The notes: generated by a model not told the origin, from the sequence alone. Shown: positions 22,651 through 35,194, counted from the first letter of the stretch. The stretch: 64,000 bases of DNA from Luzula sylvatica (GCA_946800325.1 OX326956.1:71109087-71173086), one strand, 5' to 3'. Program-made: numbers and translations.

Positions 22651-25600
22651 TGTTAATCATCATCAGGATTGGAACATTTCCAATACCTACGATCACATCT
22701 TTTCACAAAATTTCATGGATCAAATGAAATTTTCTGAGTATTGGCTAGAAGTGGTTGTGACCTCGGCATTTTTGGCTTGTACTATTGCGTCTCACGCAAT
22801 AAACAACCATAAATCCGATAACTCGTGACTACTAGAGTTTGGTCATGTATCCTTGATCCATACCACTTCCTTTTGCGATTAATAACCGCAATATACTCGC
22901 CTCCGTAAATAGAATCATAAACTATTGGTCTTGTGGAACCTTTCCACATATAACCGTGTTTTCATTTAAGCAAAACATGTACACACTTTGTGATCGAAAG
23001 TTGTGCTACATATTTGGACGTGCTTAATCTTTGGAAACTGTTGTTTGTTATAACTCTTTATAACCAACACGTCCTCCACACCATTATAGATAATTAATCC
23101 TGAATTCTTTCGCAAAGTATTCAAGGATAAACTTCACCTCTATCAATACAAATCCCGATGGGTTTAAATATACATAACCATTATGTATATATTTGTATAA
23201 CCATTATACATTCACAAGAGTTAGTCTCATGTAATCGAATTACATTCAAACTCATGTGATTCCCATGAATTTTATTGACGGTGAACTAGACGCTATATTT
23301 GTATGACAGATAGCCATATACATATCATGACAGATATAATAGATCCTAACATCAAATGTAAGGCATCATATTATTACTTTTCGCGCTGCTGGATGTCTCA
23401 CATCGAGCCGTTGAAAATTTCTGCCATTCGACATTTCGATTTAACTCCGCTAAGGAGTAATATGTTGAAAACCATTTTCAACAATATGTCGATATATGTG
23501 CTATAACATAGAACGAGGAACTTCTTAGATCTATCATATAGATTTTCACGCTTATTTCATAAGCGGTCTCGCCTAAATCCTTTGTCGTTACAAGAAATAT
23601 AACGTGGCTCCCACTAACCTTCATGTGTACACAAAGTTTCCATTCGTTCCAACAATGCTATAACTGTTTATAACTTCGTCAAAACGAATATTCCAATTCC
23701 GAGAAGCATTCTTTAATCCATCATATGGATCGTTAAAGCATGCATATCCTATTCCGATTCTTATGAATCGACAAAAACCGTAAGGTTGTGTCAAGTACAC
23801 TTCCTTTAATAAAATTTCTGTTAAGAAATTCGGTTTCGACATCCATCTTGCCACATCATATAATCATAATATGCGATTATGGCAAGCAGAATTTCGAGAA
23901 TGGGAAAGCATGGCAACATGCGAAAACGTTTCTTCATAGTCCGACTATGAATTGCATGAAACTCTTCGCAACAAGCCTCGCTTTACATATATGCGTATTC
24001 CTATCCATGTCGGTTCTTCATCTTGAAAAACCCACTCATATTTCACGGGTCTAACCCAGAAAGTGATGAAATCAAGTTCTGAACTTGATAATTTACATGG
24101 ATCGAATCTCAGATTTCATGACATTATGTCATGTGGAATCAACTTTTCATAGCATCCTTGTAGGATATCGAATCATCATATGATTTCGATCTATCATCAT
24201 TAGCCCCGATAAATCCGTATTTATCAGCTTACGATATAGCCTACTTAATCTACGAAAAATTTATTTGTGTGTTCGACTTGCGTTCATCAACTCTTGATGA
24301 AGCCATGTCAACTTTCATCGGTACAATGTTCATTTTCAGATCTCGAACTCTTTCGAGATTTATTCTACTCCCACTAGCCCGCATAGAGATAAATGGCACC
24401 AAGTTCCAAACTTGTGCGCATCTAGTCCTCCTCCAAGAAGGCATCTCTTCGAGCCACGAAAATCTCATTTTCGTCGGGACGTTAGAATTAATACTCTTTA
24501 GTTTCCTTAAGGATAAACGAACAATTTTCAGATTTGGGATTGAGTTTAACCGAAACAAATTTCGAAATATACCCACATCCTCAAATCTGTACAAATGACC
24601 ACTTCGGAACCATTCCGATCCATATCTCATATGGCGTCTTTTGTACCGATTAGAAGGTTTATGGTACATATCTTATATGCAACCATTCATTAGTGCCGCT
24701 GTCTCAAGGGCGTATCCCCAAAACATTTTTGGGAGATCATATTGGCTTATCATTTATTGAACCATGTCCAGCATGCGTTCATTTCCTCTTTTCGGACACA
24801 TCTCAATGTTCCAAATGAAGACAATCGTGAAACGATTCCACAATCATAAATGATCATCAATATTCATGACTCAAATATCGCCTCTTCGATCCTATCGAAA
24901 GGTTTAGCTCAAATACTCGCCTTCTCGATCCTATCGAAAAGCTTTGATTTTCTTGCTTAGTTGATTTCGTATTTCGTTTTTGAAACTCTTTGAACCTTTC
25001 AAAAGTCTCCGTTTCGGCACGCATTAAATAGATATTTCCATATCTACTTTAACCGTCCATAAACGTAACAAAATACCGATAGCCTCCTCTTGTCTCGGAA
25101 CTTATTGGAACATCATATGTAAATATAATTTCCAATAATTCGTTGGATCTTTCTCCAATCTTTGGAGAATGATGCCCTTTGTCGTCTTGCCTAATAAATA
25201 AGTATCGCATTAATCAATCGAATCTAATTCGAATGATTCTAGCAATCCATCACATGGAATCTAGATACGCGAGTCTTGTTTATATGGCTAAGATGGCAAT
25301 GCCAAAGGAAGCAATCAACTTCTAGGTTTAATCCTCCTCGGATTTCACCATTCTTTGAGTCACTAGTTTGGACAACTCCTTGTCCGAACTTTCCATTTTG
25401 GAAAACATTTTCCCAAAATACCCTTAGACATACATTTCTTTCGATCCCGCTTTTGAATTACAAGGACATCCACGCATCTATATGCATTGGATTCCTCGGA
25501 TACTCCGAGCATCTCCAATTCAAATTTAAATCGCATCTCATGCAATTTCGGGATCGACTTATCTATCGAATGCATATGATATTCGGTCACGACGATCAAA

Positions 25601-26100
25601 TCTCGTACCATCAACACACGAGTGTTAATCCAAGACCCATAAGGCGTCTCAAAATTAACCTACTCTTTGAGCCGCATTGAATCATTCAACGCGCTCTAGC
25701 TCTTGAAACTATTTCATGAGCGCTGTGTTTTACTTTCAAATACATCCGAATTCTCAAAACAATTTTGAGAATATGCGTCTATACATGCCACCACAAGGCA
25801 CGTAATATCGTTCGATTCCTTCTTAAAGTTTATCGAACCCGGCTTTCTCTAAAGCCAATGCCTCGAGCCCCGAATCTACCATTTCCGTGTCCAACACGTT
25901 CCTTTAAGTCTAAGAACTATTCTTTGACTATCAAGGTTAATGACGGTAATTCTGGCCCAAAAGTTGTATATCATATCGATCTCATCGATATATTTGGTGT
26001 TGCTTGAAAACATAATTCTAAACGGATGATGAAGATTAACTCCTAACCGTGCGTACTTAATCTATATGCTTATATGATAATTATATGAATGTGTTATTTT
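22650..26100 (-). pseudogene. Decayed Copia gag-pol
   Basis: Recognisable minus-strand remnants of the same lineage as the intact polyprotein at 43591-47538 remain, despite many stops and frameshifts. At 23621-23854 there is YLTQPYGF...LKNASRNWNIRFDEVI, matching the reverse transcriptase stretch YMTQPEGF...LKQASRAWNIRFDEVI. At 24250-24669 there is ASGSRINLERVRD, matching ASGSKIDLEEIRE of the linker between integrase and RT. No frame is long enough to be functional. Edges are approximate. Confidence 0.75.
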
Positions 26101-26294
26101 TATCGAATCGATAACCCTCATACCGATACGGGACTCCAAGTCCATAACACTCAAGACCCATATTTCCGTTCCTCCCACAAGTGACTTTAGCCTATCGGGT
26201 GGGATCCCGTTATTTAGGTAGGATTATATCCAATCGTATCCAATACGACTCTTGAACCTTTATAGGATTTCGGTGATGGATCGTATCTCATACA

Positions 26295-26962
26295 TAGGGC
26301 TGCAAACGAGCCGAGCTCGAGCGAGCTGTGCCCAGCTCAAGGGAACAAGCTCGGCTCGGAATTTACTCGAGCTGGCTCGGCTCATTTAGAATTATGGTTC
26401 GAGCTAAAAAATCAAGCTCAAGCTCGGCTCGTTCTAATTCGAGCTAGCTCGGCTTATCTCAACAATAACTCAATTAAAAAAACAACTTGAATTTTAATTA
26501 AAAAAATTGTAACAATTACGAATAAACAAAAAATATTTTAAATACAAAAATATCTTAAAACATAACAATAATAAATCAAACATACAACACAAAACACAAA
26601 AAAAATAGGATTTGGATTTGGAATTATTAATTTGTCTCCTTTAATTAATTTTTTTTAGTACCTAAGTTGTAACATGACTTGGAATTATTAACGAGATAAA
26701 GTTTTTTTTTATAAAAATTTTCTAATAATAATAATATATATAATATGAATTAATTATGATAAACGTATTTAATTTTTTAAATCGATCTCAAATTCTTTTC
26801 GAGCTTAATACGAGCGAGCTGAGTCTGGCTCAAGCTCGGCTCAATAAGTGTTCGAGCTAGCTCGGCTCGGCTCGTTTAATTTCGAGCTAATATCGAGCGA
26901 GCTATTATCGAACTATTATCGAATCGAACTCGAGCGAACCACGAGCTAAAGTTGCAGCCCTA
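26295..26962. mobile_element. hAT-type MITE with GAGCTCGG motif array, nested in Copia leader
   Basis: Perfect 8-bp target duplication CTCATACA (26287-26294 and 26963-26970). Inverted ends TAGGGCTGCAA / TTGCAGCCCTA are perfect over 11 bp. Subterminal regions are filled with GAGCTCGGCTCG / CGAGCTAGCTCGG units; the centre is AT-rich. No coding capacity. The related Copia leader at 3967-4330 has the same flanking sequence without this element (CGTATCACATACAATC), giving a pre-insertion reference. Confidence 0.95.
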
Positions 26963-26970
26963 CTCATACA

Positions 26971-28439
26971 ATCCCAGTTCCGTGTGTGCATCCTATCTAT
27001 GCCCCGAACTCCAATCTGATTGGCCTGGACGGTTAAGTCACAACCATCTCCAACGTATCGTTCAAATAAGCTACTAGTGAGTCGACTTTAGCCTGTGCCT
27101 CACAAGTCCCGATTTAACGCTTGCCACCCTTTCGATGGTTACAATATCACGTGCCCGACTTTAGCCTGAACCCACGTGAAACGTAATCACCAAACTCGGT
27201 GGTTGTGGATATGGAAGACATTTCCATGACTTAAATATTATGAGGGATCATGCCATTGCATGTTTCTAAATTCGTGACACAATCATATTATATCACTATC
27301 ACAAGATTTTCAATATGCATATGATTTTTTTAGGGAGACTAATTATTCTAAATAATTAATTATCTAATATGCTAGTATGATAGAATTAATTGATTAGAGA
27401 TAAAGATAGGCCTAAAGGTATGTATATCTCATATACACCTTTTCAAACAGAAAACTGCATATACCCTTTCAGTAATCTGTCAGAACGAAAATGGTAAATT
27501 CCTCTGACAGAAAATCAACTAACAAGAAAGTTCTAGATAATCTTATTATCTTTCCAACTCAATTTGGCCCAGCCCAATTGCAGTTCGGATCCGAAAGTTA
27601 CGGCCGTTTTACTGACTTTATGTCAAACTGTCGCACCCTTTCGGTATTTCATTAGAACGACACTGATATTTCGCTTAAATGAAATATATTACAACATGCA
27701 AGTTCTAGATAATCTCATTATCTAACTAACCCAATTTGAACCATTCAAATCGGAGTTTCCTACTGAAAGTTATACCAGTTTTAGTAAAATACGGACAAAT
27801 GAAAAGGTAAGTATATCCAATAGACACCTTTTCAACCAGAAAACTACAGACACCTTTTCAGTATTCTGTTGAAACGAAAATATTAAATTGTTCCAACCGA
27901 CTTTGAACGTGAACGAAAGTTCTAGATAATCTTATTATCTAACTAACCCTATTGGATTGAATTCAATTGGAGTTTCGATGCGAAATATTCGGACGTTTTA
28001 GTCTCTGTATGTCAAACAGTCGCACCATTTCAGTATTCCATAAAAACGACACTGATAATTCGTTCAAATGAAAAAACTTTCTGTATCAAAGTCATATATA
28101 ATCTCATTATCTAACTACTCCAATTTGATCCAATCAATTTGGAGTTTCCCACTGAAAATTATCTTAGTTTTACTCACTGTTTCGTATTCTAATTTTCTGC
28201 AGATTTTGCCGTTTCTTCCGTTTTCGCTCGTTTCCAAAACGATCAATCATGAAACCTTTTCACGATCATTCCTAGATACTCTCAATCAACTTTTGATCGA
28301 TCTCTAGTGAATTCTACTTGTGATTTTGAACGAAATTGGAATTTCTATCTCTATCATCATGCAAACGGGTACGAACTTTGATAACCCGTGCGTATATCGA
28401 ATATACGACTATGATTCGACCCTCGAATCGATGGCGATC
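26971..28439 (-). other. Leader region of the decayed Copia
   Basis: Long non-coding leader between the primer binding site and gag. At least two further copies (about 27415-27590 and 27800-27960) of an approximately 180-bp module that also lies in the LTRs (20930-21110, 29050-29235), with AGAAAACT, TCTGACAGAAAATCA, TAGATAATCTxATTATCT and CCCAATTTG landmarks. Confidence 0.65.
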
Positions 28440-28451
28440 GCTCTGATACCA
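28440..28451 (-). promoter_or_regulatory. Primer binding site, initiator tRNA-Met
   Basis: The complement reads TGGTATCAGAGC, exactly the standard plant Copia site pairing with the 3' end of initiator tRNA-Met. One spacer base separates it from the LTR at 28453. Confidence 0.92.
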
Positions 28452-28452
28452 C

Positions 28453-29487
28453 TGTCGGGGAATATCCTCGACCCCGGGCCCGCGCAGCGGAATGAAGGCC
28501 CGGTCCGATTCCCCGATTCCCGAGATCACGCCATGACTTCGAGGGTACGATGCGAATAGAAGGATAGATCTATACCAGTGCCAAATTGATGGCACACGAA
28601 GGGTTGATCGCCGCCTTCTATTTCCTGTCACGTTGGTGACAATCCGCGCGTCCCACACCACGCGTCCTTCACCAATCGTTTGTTACGCCGGTTCACTCGA
28701 CTTCGTCCTCGTGCGTCCAAGCGTTTCTACCGTCTTTCTTACTCAAGTTGATCACAATCGAAGAGTCACAAACGTCACTCCTCTACTTGTATCCACGGTG
28801 ATTCGTAAGACGTCGGTCGCGGATGCACCTGCCTAGACGATGCACCGGCAAACTTGCTCGATCTAATCGATTCTCTATTCCTCGAGAAACTCTTTTTCTC
28901 GATTTCTCTCTCTTCGCACCTTTTAACTTACGAAAGATCAAATCTGAATTTGCTCTTTTTCTCTTGTGTATTAGGCAGAATAATTCTGTAGAATTGCATA
29001 GTGAGGAGAGCGAAAGTATCCTATTTATATCTAATATGATTAGGATTAGCCAAAAGGCATGTATATCCAATATACACCCTTTCACACAGAAAACTGCATG
29101 AACCTGGTCAGTATTCTGTCCAGACGAAATTGATAAATTTCTCTGACAGAAAATCACCTAACATAAAAGTTGTAGATAATCTAATTATCTACAAAACCCA
29201 ATTTGGTCCAGCCCAATTAGATTTCGTATGCAAAAGTTAAGACTGTTTTACTAACTGTATGTCATACTATTGCACCCTTTCGGTATTTCACATAAACGAC
29301 ACTGATACTTCGTTCATATGAAATATATTTCTACATGAAGGTTATAGATAATCTAATTATCTATCTAACTCAATTTGAACCATTCATATCGGATTTTCTT
29401 ACTGAAAGTTATGGCTCCAAATGTACGCTTACATTCGTTCATCCACGTGTACACTTTTACGGTTGATCCGAAACTGTATTCCTTTCA
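28453..29487 (-). repeat. 5' LTR of the decayed Copia element
   Basis: 1035 bp, partner of 20328-21362 with no net length change. Starts TGTCGGGG on the + strand and ends CTTTCA, followed by target duplication CTACT. Confidence 0.92.
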
Positions 29488-29492
29488 CTACT

Positions 29493-31445
29493 ATCCCTAG
29501 ACTAGTATATAAGTTAGTTTCATTTATTTTTTGCATGAAGTATTTTACTGTTCCAACTTTGTTTTCACTATATGAGTATAATTCTTTAAATTTTAAGTAT
29601 AGAGGTTGATTATTATTCCATCTGCCTTTCCAGAAATTCGATTTTTCTCCATTTCCTATTATGATATGTAGGCTGTCATTAAAGAAATCAATGTTTTTAA
29701 TCACATCAGTCCAGAAATATGAGTAATTTTTTTTATGGTTAGCATTTTCTTCATTTATTTCTGATATATCTCCAATTATATTTTTCCATCCTAATTTATC
29801 ATCTGATATGTAGTAAATCCATAACCATTTAATTAGGAGTACTTTATTAAATAATTCTAAATTAATAACTCCTAACCCTCCTTTAGATTTTGGTTGACAT
29901 ACTAATTCCCAATTAACTAAATTATAACCTGAGTTTGAGTTTCCTTTCCAAAAAATCTTTTTCCTGATTTTGTCAATTTCTTTAAAAACCCATTTTGGGA
30001 ATTTGAAAACTGTGAAATAATAAACTGGTATAGATGTCAAAACTGAATTTATGAGAATTAATCTTCCAGCTTTGTTAATCATATTGCCTTTCCATCCTTC
30101 TAATTTTGAAGTAATTTTTTCTATTATTTTAATATATTGGTCTTTTGTTGGTTTTTTAAAATGCAAGGGTAACCCTAGGTAATTAATAGGGAATTTTCCA
30201 ATTGGGCATTCAAGTATTTGTGAAATTTCTATTACCATATTTTCCTCCACATTTATTGGAATTATTTCTGATTTTAAAAAATTCATTCTCAATCCAGATT
30301 GTTCACCGAATAGATTCAATATATATTTCAGTCTTTGAATATTTTGTATATTAGGTTTCAAAAATAGAATGGAATCATCAGAGTAAAAAAGGCTTGTATA
30401 AATATTTTTTAAGGGTTTAATTATAAAAGATTTATCACTTAATTTTTCTAATAACTTGGATAATACATCCATTACTAATAGGAATAAAAATGTAGACATT
30501 GGGTCCCCTTGCCTTAACCCTCGTTTTAAGTGTATATGTTTTCCAGGATTTCCATTTAATATAACTCTTGCTGATCCCTGTAATACTGAATTTTGTATCC
30601 AATTTATATATTTATCTCCAAATCCCCTTGTTTTTAAAATATTTATTAAAAAGTCCCAAGACACAGTATCAAATGCCTTGTGTATATCCAGTTTTAAAAT
30701 TATTAAAGGGCATTTCTGTCTTTTTGCTAAACAAATAACCTCTCTAGCATATATGTAATTTTCTGATATACTCCTATTTTTTAAGAATCCAGTTTGGTTT
30801 TTTGAGATCATATCATGTATGTGTAGGTTTAATCTATTTGCTAATGTTTTGGAAAAAATTCTTTGTATACTAGAAACTAGACTGATAGGTCTAAATTCTT
30901 TTGGCTCAATTGCATTTTCTTTTTTTGGAATTAAGCATATGTATGATGTATTAAATTTTGAGAGTCCATTTTGACCTTCCCTGCTAAAGATCCCTACTAT
31001 TTCTTCTTTTAATAAGTACCAATATTTTTTTTAAAATTCCCCTATATATCCATCTGGACCTGGACTTTTGTCTGATTTCCAATTTTTTATTACACTTTCA
31101 ATTTCTTCAGTTGTGAAATCATTTTCCAGTGAAGATAATTCTAGGTTTTCTCCTTCATATAATTGATTTAATTTAATTTTTCCATATTTATTTTCAGAAT
31201 TTACCTCTTTCCCTATTAGGTCCCTGTAAAAGTTAAAAATAATTTTTGATTTAATTGAGTGTTCTGTGACTTCATTTCCATTTGTGTCTTTTAAAATTGC
31301 TATCATGTTCCCTGATTTTTTGATTGTTGCATGTAAATGAAAAAATTTGGTATTTGCATCTCCATTTTTTACCCAATTAAACTTGGATCTTTGTTTCCAT
31401 AAATTTGAATAATTAATATTACTATGTAAATTTATCTGCATTTCG
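29493..31445 (-). pseudogene. LINE ORF2 reverse transcriptase part
   Basis: Continuation of the minus-strand LINE on the far side of the Copia insertion. It encodes NWVKNGDANTKFFHLHA, KSDKSPGPDGY, then the RT core: FLKNRSISENYIYAREV, LKLDIHKAFDTVSWDFL, GLRQGDPMSTFLFLLVMD and FYSDDSILFL (SDD in place of the usual ADD; both Asp kept). It ends near GTVKYFMQKINETNLYTSLG at the insertion. One in-frame TAA at 31031-31033 separates two otherwise continuous open parts, so besides the Copia insertion there is just one visible nonsense lesion here. The endonuclease is absent. Confidence 0.85.
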
Positions 31446-31510
31446 CAATATTACTATGAAAATTTATCGCAAAAATATTTAGGTGGATTGGAATCTTGAG
31501 TGCATTGGAT

Positions 31511-32721
31511 CATAGTTTGGAAAGTCGGAATCGAAAAGTCGGAATCGGAGTCGTCCGATGTCCGTAGAGGAAGAGTCGCTCGAATCGGATCGGAGTCGCC
31601 TGAGTCGGATCGGAGGATCGGATTTTGTTAAAAAAATTATTTTTAAATATGAAAAACTGAAAAAATTAATTTATATTTTTAAAATATAAAACAATAAAAA
31701 GATACATGTGGTACTTAAATTATGTATATTTATAGTTGTGTTATTTATTTTGAGAAATTGGAAATCAAACACGAGCCTGAAAAAAGATATTTATTAACTA
31801 AAAATACAACATTACAAAAAAAAAATACAACAATACAGGCAAAAAAAAATGAGATGAAAAACATCCTAATTAAAGAAACATTAATTATTAACTAAAAATG
31901 AAAAAATATACATCAATAAAAAAATTGAAAATAATTAAATGAATATTGTTGTTGTGCTTGTCTTTCTTCTTGTATTAACAAATAATTACAAAAAATATTT
32001 TCTTTTATTAAACATAAATTAGGTCATGTACAGGTTTGTTCGGGGAAGAAAGATGAAGTATTATTTTAATGTTTATTTACTCCTCTATGTCTCTTTATAC
32101 GTGAAAGAAAAAACATAAAGTGCATCCTTCAATTAATACTTGGTTTCATTCTATTGCTTTTGTGCAGTATATAAACATAACTTGACTAGCCGATTCCTAG
32201 ATCAACTCTTAAGCAAAGTATCTATTACCTCAACACTCAACCCCTAGAACAAGTCTAGCTGACCCCTACGTAGCATCAAGACTTATTATCTCGAGGGCGT
32301 ATACCGTGCCATCGGATTTCAACGCATCCTCAATTTTCTAATTAACTCACTTAATTAATTTATGAATTAATACATATAAATTGATTTAACTCACTTAACG
32401 TGATAATTAACATCTATCTGAATTAACAAACGATAATTAATATTTAAAATTATTAATTCAATATTTCTTGTTAATGGAGATGTTAATTAATTGGGTTAAT
32501 TAGGAAATTGAGGATGTTGTGTTGAAATCTGTTGACAAGGTAGAATTTCCCTATTATCTTTCTTCCTCTCTTCGCCGCCTCCTTCTCAAACTCGCGAAAA
32601 TGGTTAAAAATAACAGAATCGGTCAAATCCAACCGAAATCATACAGAATCGGGTCGTGGCCGACCGACTCCGGCTCGAGTCGGCCGACTCCAAGGCGGAG
32701 CCGGCGATCCTGCGAACTATG
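31511..32721. mobile_element. hAT-type element with GGAGTCGG/ATCGG motif array
   Basis: Perfect 8-bp target duplication CATTGGAT (31503-31510 and 32722-32729). Ends CATAGTTTGGAA and, as complement of the right, CATAGTTCGCAG. Subterminal regions are rich in GTCGGAATCGG, GATCGGAGTCG and, on the right, GAGTCGGCCGACTCC. At 1211 bp it is larger than the other hAT-type elements because of nested AT-rich insertions, including a MITE at about 32315-32535. No transposase recognised. Confidence 0.82.
32315..32535. mobile_element. Small MITE nested in the hAT-type element
   Basis: Inverted ends GATTTCAACGCATCCTCAAT (left) and, as complement of the right, GATTTCAAC...CATCCTCAATTTCCTAATTAAC, with a TTAATTAA-rich middle. 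Edges approximate; target duplication not resolved. Confidence 0.55.
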
Positions 32722-32764
32722 CATTGGATAATTGTTTCAGGGATAATTTATTGGTGACTTTAAT

Positions 32765-33047
32765 GGGATTATATGCAGCCTCCAGAACTCACTCGAACAT
32801 CTTTGATGAGGTGGCGAATTGTGTTTAGTTGAACTGATTAGTATTCTTAATTGAATGAATTAACGAGTTAATTAACCGTTTAATTTAATTGACATATTAA
32901 TTAACATGTATTAATATTAACATATTAAAATTAATTAACGTATCAATTAAACGTGTCAATTAATATTTAATTAGAGTGTTAATCAATCCATTTGGCCATC
33001 TCATCAAGAGGATTGAGATGAGTTTGGAGGGTCAAATATTTTTTCCC
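32765..33047. mobile_element. Mutator-like MITE, 9-bp target duplication
   Basis: Perfect 9-bp duplication GACTTTAAT at 32756-32764 and 33048-33056. Inverted ends begin GGGATTATATGCAGCCTCCA and, as complement of right, GGGAAAAAATATTTGACCCT, then share a longer block (AACTCA(C/T)CTC(A/G)...TTGATGAG(A/G)TGGC). The TTAATTAA-rich centre and GGGA start match the element at 817-1128. Confidence 0.82.
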
Positions 33048-33056
33048 GACTTTAAT

Positions 33057-34848
33057 TGTGGGCATATAAGTAACGGGTGAGCTTTTATTGGAATGGTAGT
33101 TATGGCACATGAGGTGTTTAGTACATACTTTAGAATGTGAAAAAATATAATTCTAAAAAAATATAGCTTAGATGATATTTGTAAGGTTATTGAAAAGATT
33201 CGAGATAGTTGCCTTTTGAGTTGCTATATTGAAGAGATTTGAAAAAATTGAAGAACTTGGTGGCTCTCCATACATTAATGTCAATGGACTTGAATTGTGT
33301 CTCACAATCAACAAATTGAATTATGGGTCAATTGAAAATAAATATATGGAAAAAATTCATATGCCTTTCATAATTAATATCAATGAAATTTGAATTCACA
33401 ATCTCTCACAATAAATTTTGTGTTGTCGTTAAACAAAATTTTGTTTGAAGTTATTTGAATACAGTTGATGAACTAAAGTATCTATTTCTCATATCTCTCT
33501 GAATACGAATTTTTTTATTTGAATCTGTTTAGACCTTTGAATACGAATTTTATTTTATCTGTTCAGACCTTTAGTAATTAGTTTTGGAGAATTTTACATG
33601 CCCCCCTCCCCTCACATAAACACAATTCACCAAAATATCCTACATATTATAATCAACAATGTTGATAATTAGCATATGACATGCGATTTTTTTGAAAGAA
33701 TACCAAAGATAATTGGTTTTTTTATAAATAAAAAAAACAAAAATTGCATAATGCATTTACAAGGAGTTTACTATTAAATGGAGAAGATTCGTTTAAATGG
33801 AAAAGATTTTTGTTATATATTCATTGACGTCAATTGAAATTGACTAATAGTTTATTGTGTTACGCACTCAACCACTTGAACTATGGGTCCATTGACAACT
33901 CTCTACTCGTAATTAGTTGATAACTCGTATAAAACTAGTGTCGTTTTAAGTGCCAATTCACGAATTTCAACAAATTTATTATTTTTCCTAAACAAGTACA
34001 ATGTCAAGTAAAGGGTATCCATCACAAGAAGACTCGGCCTCAATTCAAGTTACTAAGTTCTATATATTTCTTTTACGCGACTTTGATTAATCAACAAGCA
34101 CAAATTCTTTCAATGGCCCAATGCTTCACGAAGTTAACACAATTTGATTATTTGGATATTAAGGCACTACTTAATATATATAAAAAGGGTATATTGGAGT
34201 GAGATTCAAAAGTAGCAAAACAAATAACAAAAATTGCAAGGGTGATTCAAAATTGGGAAAAATGGTGTTTTAATTATTTGAACATTTAGAAACTCACGAA
34301 GATAAAATCAATTGCAAGGGTGATTGTCAATTATAGATCAATTTTCAATCACAAAATTTCAATAACAAAAATTATGATTCGTTGAAATATTTATAAACCA
34401 AATATTTAAACTAATCAATATTCAAGTCATGAATACCTCACTCAAATCAACCAATTAATCATAGATCATAAATAATTGATTTAAGCATTAAAAATGATGA
34501 GATAAAAATTAGGGTAAAAATTTATAAACCAAATATTACCCCGATGAAAATTTAATCAAGAAACACATTCCTTTTTAATAGCAAAAAGATTTATTTTATT
34601 TATTAATTTTAGTTTCTAGAATTTATCAAACAACCATAACATCAAAATCCCAAAAATATTTCTACTCAAAAGATCAAATTCTCGAATATTGAAATCCACC
34701 CGAAATTCATTTCTTGGAAAATTATGGAAAAGCTAGGAAAACAAGATTCCAAAAGTATTATATTCAACAAATCCTTTATTCATTAATATTCAGGATTACA
34801 AGATTGCAAATAAACTAATTTCTGGAAAAATAAAGGAAAGAAGAAATA
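33057..34848. other. AT-rich intergenic DNA
   Basis: No gene recognised. A possible further terminus of the GGGA-type MITE family lies near 33590 (GAGAATTTTACATGCCCCCC) without a partner found. Confidence 0.45.
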
Positions 34849-35061
34849 CTACTCAAATTCCATAGCACAGAACTGGATTCCAAAATTCCAGAGAAGACGA
34901 TTTCTTGGAAAATCAAGGAAAATACAAAAGAAACAGAGAAAAAAAGATTCCTCACTGAGATCAATCGAGACGATTTGTGCTTCTCCTTCTTCAGGTGGTG
35001 CGAGATGCTTCAACGAGCTTGGAGCTCGCGCTAATGGCGATAGCGAGAAAGAGATGAGGTA

Positions 35062-35104
<43 letters not shown>

Positions 35105-35193
35105 TCAATCCGAGGATTTGAATCTCGATCTAGAGAGAGATGATGGTGGTGATTGATTCGAACGAGAGAGGTATGAAGTAGAATTAGTGTCAT
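34849..35193 (-). other. Genic-looking remnant with open minus-strand frame
   Basis: A 114-codon minus-strand frame (LAPPEEGEAQIVSIDLSEESFF...CIFLDFPRNRLLWNFGIQF) is interrupted in its middle by translation of a CT/GA microsatellite. Composition is richer and less AT-biased than the flanks, like a decayed 5' exon or promoter region. I recognise no domain and assign no function. Confidence 0.25.
35064..35102. repeat. (GA)n microsatellite
   Basis: Pure GA run of about 19 units. Confidence 0.95.
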
Positions 35194-35194
35194 T

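Larger units (their letters stand above)
20328..29487 (-). mobile_element. Complete but decayed Copia LTR retrotransposon
   Basis: Two LTRs of exactly 1035 bp, each starting TG and ending CA on the + strand, flanked by CTACT at 20323-20327 and 29488-29492. Orientation is minus: the primer binding site lies next to the right LTR and the polypurine tract next to the left LTR. By eye the LTRs differ at about 25 sites (about 2.4%), mainly transitions, so insertion is older than the element at 41611-49467. Internal coding sequence has lost its frames. Internal length minus the nested hAT element (about 6.4 kb) is nearly that of the intact relative (6.6 kb), so decay is by point changes and small indels, not large deletion. 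Confidence 0.93.
18675..31445 (-). mobile_element. 5'-truncated LINE (L1 type), split by a Copia insertion
   Basis: Minus-strand L1 element: poly(A) tail seen as T12 at 18675-18686, 3' UTR to about 19405, ORF2 C-terminus 19406-20322, then a 9.2-kb Copia element, then the rest of ORF2 to about 31445. The two halves meet at the duplicated pentamer CTACT. Without the insert the element is about 3.6 kb and lacks the endonuclease and ORF1, so it was truncated on arrival or later. No target duplication was found at its own outer ends. Its sequence is clearly different from the full-length LINE at 53985-60412. Confidence 0.85.

Noticed and set aside
28314..28661. 115-codon Arg-rich frame across the right Copia LTR
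   Set aside because: It is an LTR frame duplicated in the left LTR, with no match to Copia proteins; treated as chance.
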